In this document: positions 17,754 through 25,259 of the stretch, in pieces
Position numbering within the stretch: the first letter of the stretch is position 1
Layout: every line of letters starts with the position of its first letter
Origin: Gemmatimonadota bacterium
GTDB taxonomy: Bacteria > Gemmatimonadota > Gemmatimonadetes > Gemmatimonadales > GWC2-71-9
Assembly: GCA_025358055.1 (NCBI GenBank)
Contig: JANYKV010000040.1
Span: 1-48,842, forward strand
Reading direction: 5' to 3'
Length of the DNA: 48,842 bases
The notes under the pieces: model-generated
What the model saw: only the letters and a program-made list of their open reading frames with translations
The model's database searches: none
What the model was told of the DNA's origin: nothing
Translations under genes and position numbers: made by a program

Positions 17754-18949
17754 GCAATCCCCTGGAAACACGCCTCCATGCCGCGCTGGAGCAATTCAAA
17801 CGCGACTCGGTGTACAAACAGTTGAACTATTTGGAAGGCCCGCAAGCGGCGCGAGTGCGGATGGAAGGGCGAGGCGACATCATCATCCTTTCCTCCAACA
17901 ACTACCTGGGTCTCTCGGACGAACCGTCCGTGATCGAAGCGGGAAAACGCGGGTTGGATCAGTACGGCGCCGGAACCGCCTCCGTCCGATTCATTTGTGG
18001 CACTTTCGCAGTCCACCGTGAACTCGAACGTGCTTGCGCCACGTTGGTCGGAACCCCGGCCAGCCTGAGCTTCGTGAGTTGCTGGAATGCGAACGAGGCG
18101 CTGCCCACCACTGTGCTGACGGAGGACGATTTGGTCCTGTCCGATCAGCTCAACCACGCGTCCATCATCGACGGCATTCGGCTCGCCAAAGCGATCACCA
18201 AATGCCAAACGGGCGTGTACCAGCATGGAGACCTGGACGATCTCGATCAGAAGCTAAGGGATGGGAGCGGACGGCAAGTCAAAATGGTGATCAGCGACGG
18301 CATCTTTTCGATGGAAGGGGCGATCGCCAACCTTCCAGGACTCCTCGATGTCTGCCGAAAACATGGAGCGGTGCTCGTCATCGACGATTCTCATGCCACC
18401 GGCGTACTTGGAAAGACCGGAAGAGGAACGGCGGAGCACTACAACCTGGTGGGTGAAGTGGACATCATCACCTCCACCCTCGGGAAGGCCCTCGGCGGCG
18501 CGGCTGGAGGCTTCGTCGCCGGCTCAGCGGACCTGTGCGACTACCTCACCCAGCGAGCCCGACCCCAGTTGTTCAGCAATGCGCTGCCGGCCACTGTCGC
18601 GAGCAGCGCGATCCGCGCCATCGAAGTGCTGCAATCCGAACCGGACCGAGTGGCACGGTTGCAGAGCAACTCGAGGTATTTCCGAGAACAGCTTCTCTCC
18701 CTTGGGTTCAAACCCCTTTCGGGAGAGACCCCGATCATCCCGGTGATACTAGGCGAGACCGCGAGCGCCATCCAGATGAGTGAGATGTTGCTGGCTGAGG
18801 GGGTATTTGTTACGGGGTTTGGATACCCGGTGGTACCCCAGGGCACTGCGAGGGTCCGCTGCCAAATTTCAGCAGCCCACACTCGGGCGGACCTCGACCA
18901 GGCGTTGCAGGCTTTTCAAACGGTCGGACGGCGACTGAAGCTCATTTAG
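17750..18949 (+). CDS. kbl: Glycine C-acetyltransferase (2-amino-3-ketobutyrate CoA ligase)
   Basis: Predicted protein of 399 residues, the usual length, overlapping tdh by ATGA. It belongs to the alpha-oxoamine synthase group of PLP enzymes. ILSSNNYLGL, GAGTASVRFICGTF, the cofactor Asp in VIDDSHATGVLGKTGRGT and the Schiff-base lysine Lys246 in STLGKALGG are all present. It cleaves 2-amino-3-oxobutyrate with CoA into glycine and acetyl-CoA, completing threonine breakdown begun by Tdh. Confidence 0.96.
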   Translation: MSNPLETRLHAALEQFKRDSVYKQLNYLEGPQAARVRMEGRGDIIILSSNNYLGLSDEPSVIEAGKRGLDQYGAGTASVRFICGTFAVHRELERACATLVGTPASLSFVSCWNANEALPTTVLTEDDLVLSDQLNHASIIDGIRLAKAITKCQTGVYQHGDLDDLDQKLRDGSGRQVKMVISDGIFSMEGAIANLPGLLDVCRKHGAVLVIDDSHATGVLGKTGRGTAEHYNLVGEVDIITSTLGKALGGAAGGFVAGSADLCDYLTQRARPQLFSNALPATVASSAIRAIEVLQSEPDRVARLQSNSRYFREQLLSLGFKPLSGETPIIPVILGETASAIQMSEMLLAEGVFVTGFGYPVVPQGTARVRCQISAAHTRADLDQALQAFQTVGRRLKLI

Positions 18950-19224
18950 TCTCGCGTTTTACCCGATATTGTTCTATTTTGGGACGGTAGGCCAGATGAG
19001 CTGCAGGGTTCGTCGGTCCTGGTGGTACCCCGGGTGCCCGGCCCTGGCCCTCGAAGTCGCTAAAGCGCTGTCACAACTTGCAGACTTTCACACGCCTGGG
19101 ATGCACCGACGGCACCGACTGAGCACGACCCTTGCCAAGATCTCCCGGGTGTGATGCACTACGCTGTACACGAACCGTCCAATATTTTGACACTCTAGCC
19201 AGTCCCTCTCTCGGAGGCAGTACG

Positions 19225-19881
19225 ATGCGCCTGAGTATTCGAGCCTTCTCCGCGGCTCTCGTGGCAATCGCATTGAGCGGGCCCGCGGTCTCCGCGCAGC
19301 AGCGGGACGATGCCTTTCAGTGGTTCATCGGCGCTCAAGCGGGCGTATTGATCTTTGAGACTCCGAGCCAGAACCGGGGAGGCATGCCCACCTTCGGCGG
19401 CCAGATCCTCATTGTTGCCAAACGAACTGGCCTTCTCCTCTCAGTCGACGAAGGGTTCGGCTCCAAAGAAACTTCCTCGTTCCCCGATGGAGCCGGGAAC
19501 AACATCCCAGTGAGTTTCAAACATATTCGCCGATACTCCGGCACCATCATGGCCTTTCCAGTCAAAGGAAATGCCCAGCCGTATTTCGGCGGGGGCTTCG
19601 GCATCATTCAAGCCGTCAATCCGTCGATCAGTGGTGCTTTCACGGACCCGAATGTCGCCGCCGCTGCGCAGGCCGACGCCGAGGACCGAGCGAGCTCAGG
19701 ATTTCTCAGTCTCATTGGCGGCGTCCAGTTCCGCGTGGGACGGTTCGTTGGTTTCGGCCAGTACCAGATGACGTCCGCCTCCGGCGGGAAGCTCATTCTT
19801 GGCGCAACCCACACCCTTTCCGGGGGCCTCCGAATTTCGCTGGGATCCTCGCGCGAGGGCGGTAAAGCCGGCAGCTACTAA
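19225..19881 (+). CDS. Secreted, probably outer-membrane beta-barrel protein
   Basis: Predicted protein of 218 residues. ATG 19225 has GGAGGCAG upstream and begins a signal peptide (MRLSIRAFSAALVAIALSGPAVSAQQ) with a cleavage site at VSA-QQ. The mature part is rich in Gly and alternating hydrophobic residues (FIGAQAGVLIFE, GGGFGIIQAV, FGQYQM, GLRISLG), as in small beta-barrels of the OmpW/OprF-like type, and ends in a short polar tail. It is preceded by a 275-bp spacer and followed by a hairpin terminator, so it is probably transcribed alone. Function unknown. Confidence 0.7.
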   Translation: MRLSIRAFSAALVAIALSGPAVSAQQRDDAFQWFIGAQAGVLIFETPSQNRGGMPTFGGQILIVAKRTGLLLSVDEGFGSKETSSFPDGAGNNIPVSFKHIRRYSGTIMAFPVKGNAQPYFGGGFGIIQAVNPSISGAFTDPNVAAAAQADAEDRASSGFLSLIGGVQFRVGRFVGFGQYQMTSASGGKLILGATHTLSGGLRISLGSSREGGKAGSY

Positions 19882-19913
19882 GCGACCCCCGACTTCTCTT
19901 TCGTCCCCCCCGG

Positions 19914-19947
19914 CGGGGCACCTCCAAAACGGGGTGCCCCGTTTGTT
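19914..19947 (+). terminator. Rho-independent terminator after the beta-barrel gene
   Basis: A perfect 9-bp stem, CGGGGCACC (19914-19922) with GGTGCCCCG (19933-19941), closes a 10-base loop and is followed by TTTGTTT. It stands 32 bp after the beta-barrel stop and just before the convergent glycosylase stop. The upstream strand is not A-rich enough to make it clearly bidirectional. Confidence 0.75.
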
Positions 19948-20513
19948 TACGCGACCACAACAAAGCGCAAAGGCCAATCAACGGCCTTGGTAATTCCAAT
20001 CCGCGGAGTTCTCCGCACACTCGAGTCGGTCACCCTTCTCGCTCGGAGCACCACCACGCCGCAACCACCCATCGCTTGTCCGTCGATCTGTCGCGTGATG
20101 GCAAGTGCCTGGGTGAGCTTTCCAGGGCCATTGGCGAGAATCCGATCCGGGACCCGCCCTCTTCGGACTCGCATGATCGCAATGCCCTCTTCCGGTGTAA
20201 GTCCCCGAAGCAGCACGGCGCTTCCACTCCCCGGCGGCCCACACACCAGATTCGCGCACCAATGTAGGCCGTATGATCGGTACACGTACCACGACCCCGC
20301 GGATCCGTAAATGGACGCGTTTGAGGTGTGGCGACGGCCATGGTAGGCATGTGATGCGGGGTCATCGAAACCAAGGTAGGCCTCAGTTTCGCTGATTCGT
20401 CCGCTGGTGCGGACTCCGCCTAAATCTGATACGAGGGTAAGGCCGAGGAGGTCGCGGGCGATCTCCTCAGCCGACCGGAGGAAAAATTCAGGCCGAAGGA
20501 CGCTTCTTGGCAC
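19947..20513 (-). CDS. mpg: 3-methyladenine (alkyladenine) DNA glycosylase, AAG/MPG family
   Basis: Predicted protein of 188 residues, similar to bacterial AAG proteins (about 190-200). Motifs in order are ARDLLG, the catalytic Glu in SETEAYLG, DPASHAYHGRRHTSNASIYG, GSWYVYRSYGLHWCANLV (with the damage-recognition Tyr region), AVLLRGLTPEEG and LANGPGKLTQAL. It removes alkylated or deaminated purines from DNA. The GTG at 20513 is the best start: the frame is open to 20681, but that part lies inside the NYN gene in another frame. It overlaps the NYN gene by 26 bp, so translation is probably coupled. Confidence 0.9.
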   Translation of the reverse strand: MPRSVLRPEFFLRSAEEIARDLLGLTLVSDLGGVRTSGRISETEAYLGFDDPASHAYHGRRHTSNASIYGSAGSWYVYRSYGLHWCANLVCGPPGSGSAVLLRGLTPEEGIAIMRVRRGRVPDRILANGPGKLTQALAITRQIDGQAMGGCGVVVLRARRVTDSSVRRTPRIGITKAVDWPLRFVVVA

Positions 20514-22104
20514 GGGTGCGGGTCCGAGCCGCTCCAGCCGCCGCGACAAGCTTGGCCTTCGCGGCCCCGTTTGGTGCTGCTGAGTCGGCGTCGACAGCCA
20601 CCGAAGCGGTCTTGGGAGCGCCACGACCGCCTCGGCGGCGCGGCGAACGGGAGGGCGCCTCAACCTTTTCAGGTGGGGCAACGCTGGTGACCTCTGGGAC
20701 CGGATCGCGCTCGACCTTGACCATGCCCACTAAGGCAACGTCCGGGTGCAACGTCGGCGAGCGAGAGCCGCGCCGGAACCGGAGGGCGGGACCTCGAGGT
20801 GCCGGTTCGGTCGGCGCGGGAGTCGGTGTCTTGGATTCCGTGGAGCCTGGCTGTGCCGTCAACCGAGGGGCCATTCCCGGCGGCGGGGCCATGGTGAGAG
20901 AAAGATCCGCCTTATGAGGCAAAATCTCATAGGCCTCCTCCCCGACGTTTCGAACATCGGCAACCTCCGCGTCGTTGGCCTGGCGCAGGAGCCGGGAAAA
21001 CCTCGTCGAGTCGAGCAGGGGGTCTTCGCGGCCGAGTAACGTCGCCATCCGCAAACGGAGGCTCTCATGCCCGACCGGGGGCGGAAGCTCGCGCAGGGCG
21101 CGGGTCAGCAAGTGAAAGGCGTCGGCCAGACTCAAGGCGGTCGTGGCTGGTGGCAATTCGACCGCCGGCTTGGTCTCGGTGCGTTCAGCTCCGGGCCGGC
21201 TTCGCTCGCGACCTCGTCCCCGCCCCCGCCCACCTCGACTGCGAGCCCCAGGACGACGGGCCTCCTCCCCACCCTCAGTCCCGCGGGCCTGGGGGGCGGC
21301 GGCAGGCGCCACGGGGGCGACACCCCCTGGTACCGGAGCGACCTCGAACTGGCCATTCTCGAGCTTGGTGACCTTGAGATGCCCCCGGTTCGCCGCCTCA
21401 GTCACGAACTTGCTGAAGCGGTTGAACCCTTCGTTCTTTTCTTCGAAATTGGGGTCGATCTGCTGCATGACCTGTTTGAGGCGATCCGAGCGCATGATGT
21501 CGCCATTGCGGGCCATCTGCGCCACGGCCTCGCGAACTAGTTCCCAGGCATCCCAGCGTGCGGCGGGCGTGTCGACCTCTTTGGTGAGACCCGCGAGGTC
21601 GCTGTAGGAGAAGTACTCATCGCAATTCTGAATCAGCAAGTCGCTCGCCGACTCGCGAATTCCGACCCCGATCACGTATTTGCCATACTCTTTCAGTTTC
21701 AGGACGAGCGAAGAAAAATCGCTATCACCACTCAGGAGGATGAACGTCCCGATTTCCGGCCGGGTGAAAATGAGTTCCGTCGCGTCGACGGCCAATCGGA
21801 TATCGGTCGCATTTTTCTTATTCGGGCCAGCCGCCACGGCATAGATCAGATCGATCGACGATTCCGACAGCGGATAGATGTACTGCGGGTATCGCCGCCA
21901 ATCGGCGTAGGCGCGCTGCACGGCAACTTTGCCCTTGATGATGTCGCTGTTCAGGAGAGTCCGGAGCTCTTTGGTGAGATCCGACCGAATCCCGAGGGTC
22001 ACATTGTCGAAGTCGATGAGCAGGGCGGCGTGGGGAGCGTGAACGGCGTACGCTGCAGCGGACGGCGCGGCCGATCGGCCGGACCGGTTGTTCGGAGGTG
22101 TCAC
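20488..22104 (-). CDS. NYN-domain putative ribonuclease with LOTUS (OST-HTH) domains
   Basis: Predicted protein of 538 residues. The NYN (PIN-like) domain spans about 25-170 with acidic residues at expected places: LIDFDNV (Asp31, Asp33), NATD (Asp101) and LLSGDSDFSSL (Asp127, Asp129). Residues about 182-255 fit a LOTUS/OST-HTH RNA-binding domain (AWELVREAV...DRLKQVMQQIDPNF...GFNRFSKFV). A second, weaker LOTUS-like unit lies near 325-400 (SLADAFHLLTRAL...RFSRLLRQA). Between and after them are long Arg/Gly-, Pro- and Lys-rich disordered tracts, and the basic C-terminus ends near KKRPSA. NYN-LOTUS proteins are linked to RNA processing. It precedes mpg with an overlap. Confidence 0.85.
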   Translation of the reverse strand: MTPPNNRSGRSAAPSAAAYAVHAPHAALLIDFDNVTLGIRSDLTKELRTLLNSDIIKGKVAVQRAYADWRRYPQYIYPLSESSIDLIYAVAAGPNKKNATDIRLAVDATELIFTRPEIGTFILLSGDSDFSSLVLKLKEYGKYVIGVGIRESASDLLIQNCDEYFSYSDLAGLTKEVDTPAARWDAWELVREAVAQMARNGDIMRSDRLKQVMQQIDPNFEEKNEGFNRFSKFVTEAANRGHLKVTKLENGQFEVAPVPGGVAPVAPAAAPQARGTEGGEEARRPGARSRGGRGRGRGRERSRPGAERTETKPAVELPPATTALSLADAFHLLTRALRELPPPVGHESLRLRMATLLGREDPLLDSTRFSRLLRQANDAEVADVRNVGEEAYEILPHKADLSLTMAPPPGMAPRLTAQPGSTESKTPTPAPTEPAPRGPALRFRRGSRSPTLHPDVALVGMVKVERDPVPEVTSVAPPEKVEAPSRSPRRRGGRGAPKTASVAVDADSAAPNGAAKAKLVAAAGAARTRTRAKKRPSA

Positions 22105-22318
22105 GGGTTCTTTCTTCTCCAGGCTTAAGGCCCCGCGACTCCTGATGTTTCACCCGACCGAGTCCGGCCAGGGGGAAAACATCCAGGATGAGCGTGTGGC
22201 GTCGCCTGGTCATATGGTCGCGCGGAACGCCCCATTGGCAATCCGCGAGCGCTTCCATGAAGCGCGCCGTAAACTAGGCGGGTGCTTCGTTGTTTGGTAG
22301 GCCAGGAGCGCTGGGAGC

Positions 22319-23425
22319 CTAGGAAACCGATGCTTCGAGGGTGGCGTTGGGAACCGGTCCCAGATTCGCCAACGGCAGATCCAAAACGAAGGAGAACCGA
22401 GTGCCCTGTCCTTGGGTGGTATCGACGCGAAGCTCGGATTGCATCGCTTCCACCAGCTTGCGGCAGATCGAGAGCCCTAGCCCAGACCCCGAAAACGCGT
22501 AGTCCCGCTCTCGTTGCCGACGCCGGAATGGTTGAAACAACATGGTCATCGCATCGGGAGGAATACCCCGCCCCGTGTCGCGCACCGCGAATTCAACCAA
22601 AGTGCCGGTCTGATCCATCGCGGTGACTTCCACGTACCCTTCGTCGGTGAACTTGAGGGCATTGGTGCTCAGGTTCAGCAGCACGCGGCTCACTGCCACC
22701 GGGTGCCCCACCCGAAACGCGGTCGTTTGAGAACCGAGCCGAATTTCCAATCCTTTTTCCTCCGCGATGGGCTGCACGATGTCGCGGACCGATTCTAAAA
22801 TGTCGTTCACCGAAAACGGCAGGGGATCGAGATCAGGGAGGCGATCTCCGCCCCGAGCCAACTCAATGACATCGCTCGCCACCGAACTGAGGCCGAAAGC
22901 GGCGCTGTAGATCAGCCCGAGCTGGCGTTCTTGGAGCGGGGTCACGGGGCCGCTCCGCGCCCGCTGGAGGGTCTCCGCAAGAAACAGAATCGACGTCAAT
23001 GGGGAGCGAAGATCGTGGGCCACTTCGACCACCAGCTCCAGGCCGTCCGGCCCGGAAAGCCGATCCACGAACTGGCGATCCCAGCCCGGTTCGAGGGCGA
23101 GAGTCACCCGGTCCAGTGCGGCCAGGGTTTGAAGCAGCTCTCCGATTGTGGGCGGAGGGGTGAGGCTTCCTGCTTCCGCGATGAACCCGCCCCGCACGAG
23201 ATTGGCGAGCCTACGCGTCAGGGGGGAGTGGGGCAAGAGTTGGGTCGGGGCGTGATCGTCCGCAGCCGCGGCCACGGTCGCTTCGACAATGCCGCGCGCC
23301 GTCCGTCGCACTTCCTCACCAGAGTTTGCATCCTGGCGGAGGCTGGCCCAATCGGTGGCGACTCGATCAGCGGCCGCATACAACGCCGCCAGCAGACTGG
23401 GCTCGAGGAGCGCAGCACCACTCAC
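22319..23425 (-). CDS. Soluble sensor histidine kinase
   Basis: Predicted protein of 368 residues. Residues 1-125 are a helical N-terminal region with no recognised sensor domain and no membrane segments. The HisKA H-box is VAHDLRSPLTSI with the phospho-acceptor His137. The HATPase domain has an N-box-like NLSTNALKFTDEG, then DTGRGIP (G1), and GSGLGLSICRKLVEAM (G2). It overlaps the upstream sigma-54 regulator gene by 4 bp, so the two form a cognate pair; the pair is divergent from the EPS genes. This recalls PrsK/PrsR pairs of exosortase systems, but the N-terminal region is shorter and I could not place a GAF domain. Confidence 0.9.
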   Translation of the reverse strand: MSGAALLEPSLLAALYAAADRVATDWASLRQDANSGEEVRRTARGIVEATVAAAADDHAPTQLLPHSPLTRRLANLVRGGFIAEAGSLTPPPTIGELLQTLAALDRVTLALEPGWDRQFVDRLSGPDGLELVVEVAHDLRSPLTSILFLAETLQRARSGPVTPLQERQLGLIYSAAFGLSSVASDVIELARGGDRLPDLDPLPFSVNDILESVRDIVQPIAEEKGLEIRLGSQTTAFRVGHPVAVSRVLLNLSTNALKFTDEGYVEVTAMDQTGTLVEFAVRDTGRGIPPDAMTMLFQPFRRRQRERDYAFSGSGLGLSICRKLVEAMQSELRVDTTQGQGTRFSFVLDLPLANLGPVPNATLEASVS

Positions 23426-24954
23426 TCAGGTTCTCCGGCCGCTTCCTCCCGGGGGAGCTTGTGCTTGTCCATGAGGCGATAAAGCGTGGTGCGATCGACA
23501 CTGGCCAAGCGAGCCGCTTTTGACATATTGCCGCCCGCCCGCGCAACCAGCCGCGTGAGGTAGTCCTGTTCAAACTGGGCCACCACGCGCTCCTTGGCCT
23601 GGTGGTAGGCCTCGTCCGCCATCACCAAAGCGGACGGCCGCTCGACCGCGCCACCCTCGTTGACATCGTCATAAAGCGGGATGTCGTTGGGCCGAATCAT
23701 CTGGTCCGGCTCCGCGAGGACCGCGACGTGTTCGATGACGTTTTGCAGCTCACGGACGTTCCCCCGCCAGGGCCGAGATCGGAGAAAGGCCACCGACTCC
23801 TCGCTCAGACGAGGGGTTCGATCCGCGATTTGGCGATGACGCTGCCAATAGTAGGTCAGAAAATGGTTGGCGAGCAGGGAGATGTCTTCCGGCCGCTTGC
23901 GCAGTGGTGGCAGTGCAATGGGGACGACGCGGAGGCGATAGAACAGGTCGCCTCGCAGGACGCCACTATCAACGGCCTGTTGCGGGTCGCGGTTGGTCGC
24001 CGAGATGAACCGGACGTCCACCACCGCGTCCTGCGTTTCGGAACCGACCCGACGCACCACCCCGTCTTGGATCACGCGGAGCAGCTTCGCCTGTAAGGGC
24101 ATCCCCATTTCGGTCAATTCGTCCAGAAAGAGCGTCCCGCCATTTGCGGTTTCAAGCAACCCGGGCTTATCGCGGTCCGCCCCGGTGAAGGCGCCCTTGC
24201 GGTGCCCGAACATCTCCGACTCGAGCAACGGCTCGGGGAGCGCGGCGCAGTTGATCGGCACCAACGCTTTCTTGGCTCGCCGACTATGCTGATGAATGAA
24301 TTGCGCGATGACTTCTTTCCCGGTTCCGCTTTCGCCACTGATGAACACCGAGGCGTCGGTCGGCGCCACCTTCCGCGCGAGCTCAACCGCTTTGCGGAAG
24401 AGCGGCGAGATCCCGATCAGGGTGAGCGTGTCGCTGTGAGAATGCTGTTGGAGCACCTGTTGCCGGAGGGTACTGGCCTCGCGATTCACCATGACGGCGT
24501 GTGAGGCGCGTCCGATCAAGACCTGGAGGTGGGTCGCGGAGAACGGTTTGGGGAGATAGTCCCACGCCCCAGCCCGCAGCGCTTCGATGCTGTTTGTGAC
24601 GCTCGGATTCCCAGTCATCACGACGACGATCGTATCCCGGTTGGCTTCGAGGGCGGCGCGGAGAATTTCGAGGCCGGAGACGGCCGACATATAGAGGTCG
24701 ACCAGGACAATATCGAATTTCCTCCGCTTTACGAGGTCGAGGGCCTCATCACCGCGTCCCGCGAGCGTCACGGAGAATCCATCCATTTGGAGGACGCTCG
24801 CACAGCTCTCTCGCAAGGTCCGTTCATCGTCGACGAGGAGTATGCGAATACTCGCCTTGACGGTGGCGGGAATCGACAGCGGATCCCGGGTTGCGGGCGA
24901 ATCTGCGTCGCTGGAGCTTGGTTCTGGTAGTCTCGTGGCCATGGCACTACTCAT
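23422..24954 (-). CDS. Sigma-54-dependent response regulator (NtrC family, PrsR-like context)
   Basis: Predicted protein of 510 residues. Receiver domain from about 36 to 150 with VDDE and phospho-acceptor Asp86 (VLVDLYMS), then a Lys in LPKPFSA. The AAA+ domain spans about 180-410: Walker A GESGTGKE (207-214), the sigma-54 contact loop GAFTGA (254-259), Walker B GTLFLDEL, and the arginine region RPWRGNVRELQNVI. A Fis-type helix-turn-helix ends the protein (AGGNMSKAARLASVDRTTLYRLM). It should activate sigma-54 promoters when phosphorylated by the kinase it overlaps. A sigma-54-like site lies in the spacer in front of the divergent wzz gene. M5 is an alternative start. Confidence 0.95.
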   Translation of the reverse strand: MSSAMATRLPEPSSSDADSPATRDPLSIPATVKASIRILLVDDERTLRESCASVLQMDGFSVTLAGRGDEALDLVKRRKFDIVLVDLYMSAVSGLEILRAALEANRDTIVVVMTGNPSVTNSIEALRAGAWDYLPKPFSATHLQVLIGRASHAVMVNREASTLRQQVLQQHSHSDTLTLIGISPLFRKAVELARKVAPTDASVFISGESGTGKEVIAQFIHQHSRRAKKALVPINCAALPEPLLESEMFGHRKGAFTGADRDKPGLLETANGGTLFLDELTEMGMPLQAKLLRVIQDGVVRRVGSETQDAVVDVRFISATNRDPQQAVDSGVLRGDLFYRLRVVPIALPPLRKRPEDISLLANHFLTYYWQRHRQIADRTPRLSEESVAFLRSRPWRGNVRELQNVIEHVAVLAEPDQMIRPNDIPLYDDVNEGGAVERPSALVMADEAYHQAKERVVAQFEQDYLTRLVARAGGNMSKAARLASVDRTTLYRLMDKHKLPREEAAGEPE

Positions 24955-25093
24955 AGTCGGGGCGTCACCTCACGTGCGGGCCTCGAGGCCCATGGACGTT
25001 GCATCATTGCGCGAACTAGGGGCGAATTCCGTGCCGCAAGTTCGACCAACGCCACAACGTGATGTGACACGGAACCAATATAGTTGTTCCCCC

Positions 25094-25124
25094 GCAACAC
25101 GTAGGTGTTGCATACATACAACAC
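25094..25124. promoter_or_regulatory. Overlapping palindromes (three alternating half-sites)
   Basis: GCAACAC (25094-25100) and GTGTTGC (25105-25111) form a perfect 7-bp palindrome around GTAG. The same GTGTTG then pairs with CAACAC (25119-25124) around CATACATA, a 6-bp palindrome. Three half-sites thus share one central arm. This could be a dimer-binding operator for the divergent promoters; as RNA only one of the two hairpins could form at a time. Confidence 0.5.
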
Positions 25125-25185
25125 TACTGTGGAGGCAACGACGCTTTTGGCCCAGTGGCGCAATTGGGTCCCCGCAACTCGAAAA

Positions 25186-25201
25186 CGGTATTGCCCTTGC
25201 A
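25186..25201 (+). promoter_or_regulatory. Candidate sigma-54 promoter for the EPS chain-length/kinase gene
   Basis: CGGTAT-N5-TTGCA has the obligatory GG (25187-25188) and GC (25199-25200) separated by exactly 10 bases, and a perfect TTGCA -12 box. The -24 box matches TGGCAC only partly. It lies 58 bp before ATG 25260, and an NtrC-type regulator is encoded immediately on the other side of the spacer. Confidence 0.45.
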
Positions 25202-25259
25202 GACGGTTCAGGCAATCTTGTGGTTTGCTCTCTTTTCGGGAGTCTTTTTGAGGGTGGAC

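Larger units (their letters stand above)
24955..25259. other. Divergent control region between the regulator and the wzz/BY-kinase gene
   Basis: This 305-bp spacer holds no credible gene. Its notable contents are the overlapping palindromes at 25094-25124, the ACATACAT core at 25112, a sigma-54-like element at 25186-25201, and a GAGGGTGG ribosome-binding site just before ATG 25260. It is AT-richer than the flanking coding DNA near 25070-25140. Confidence 0.5.
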
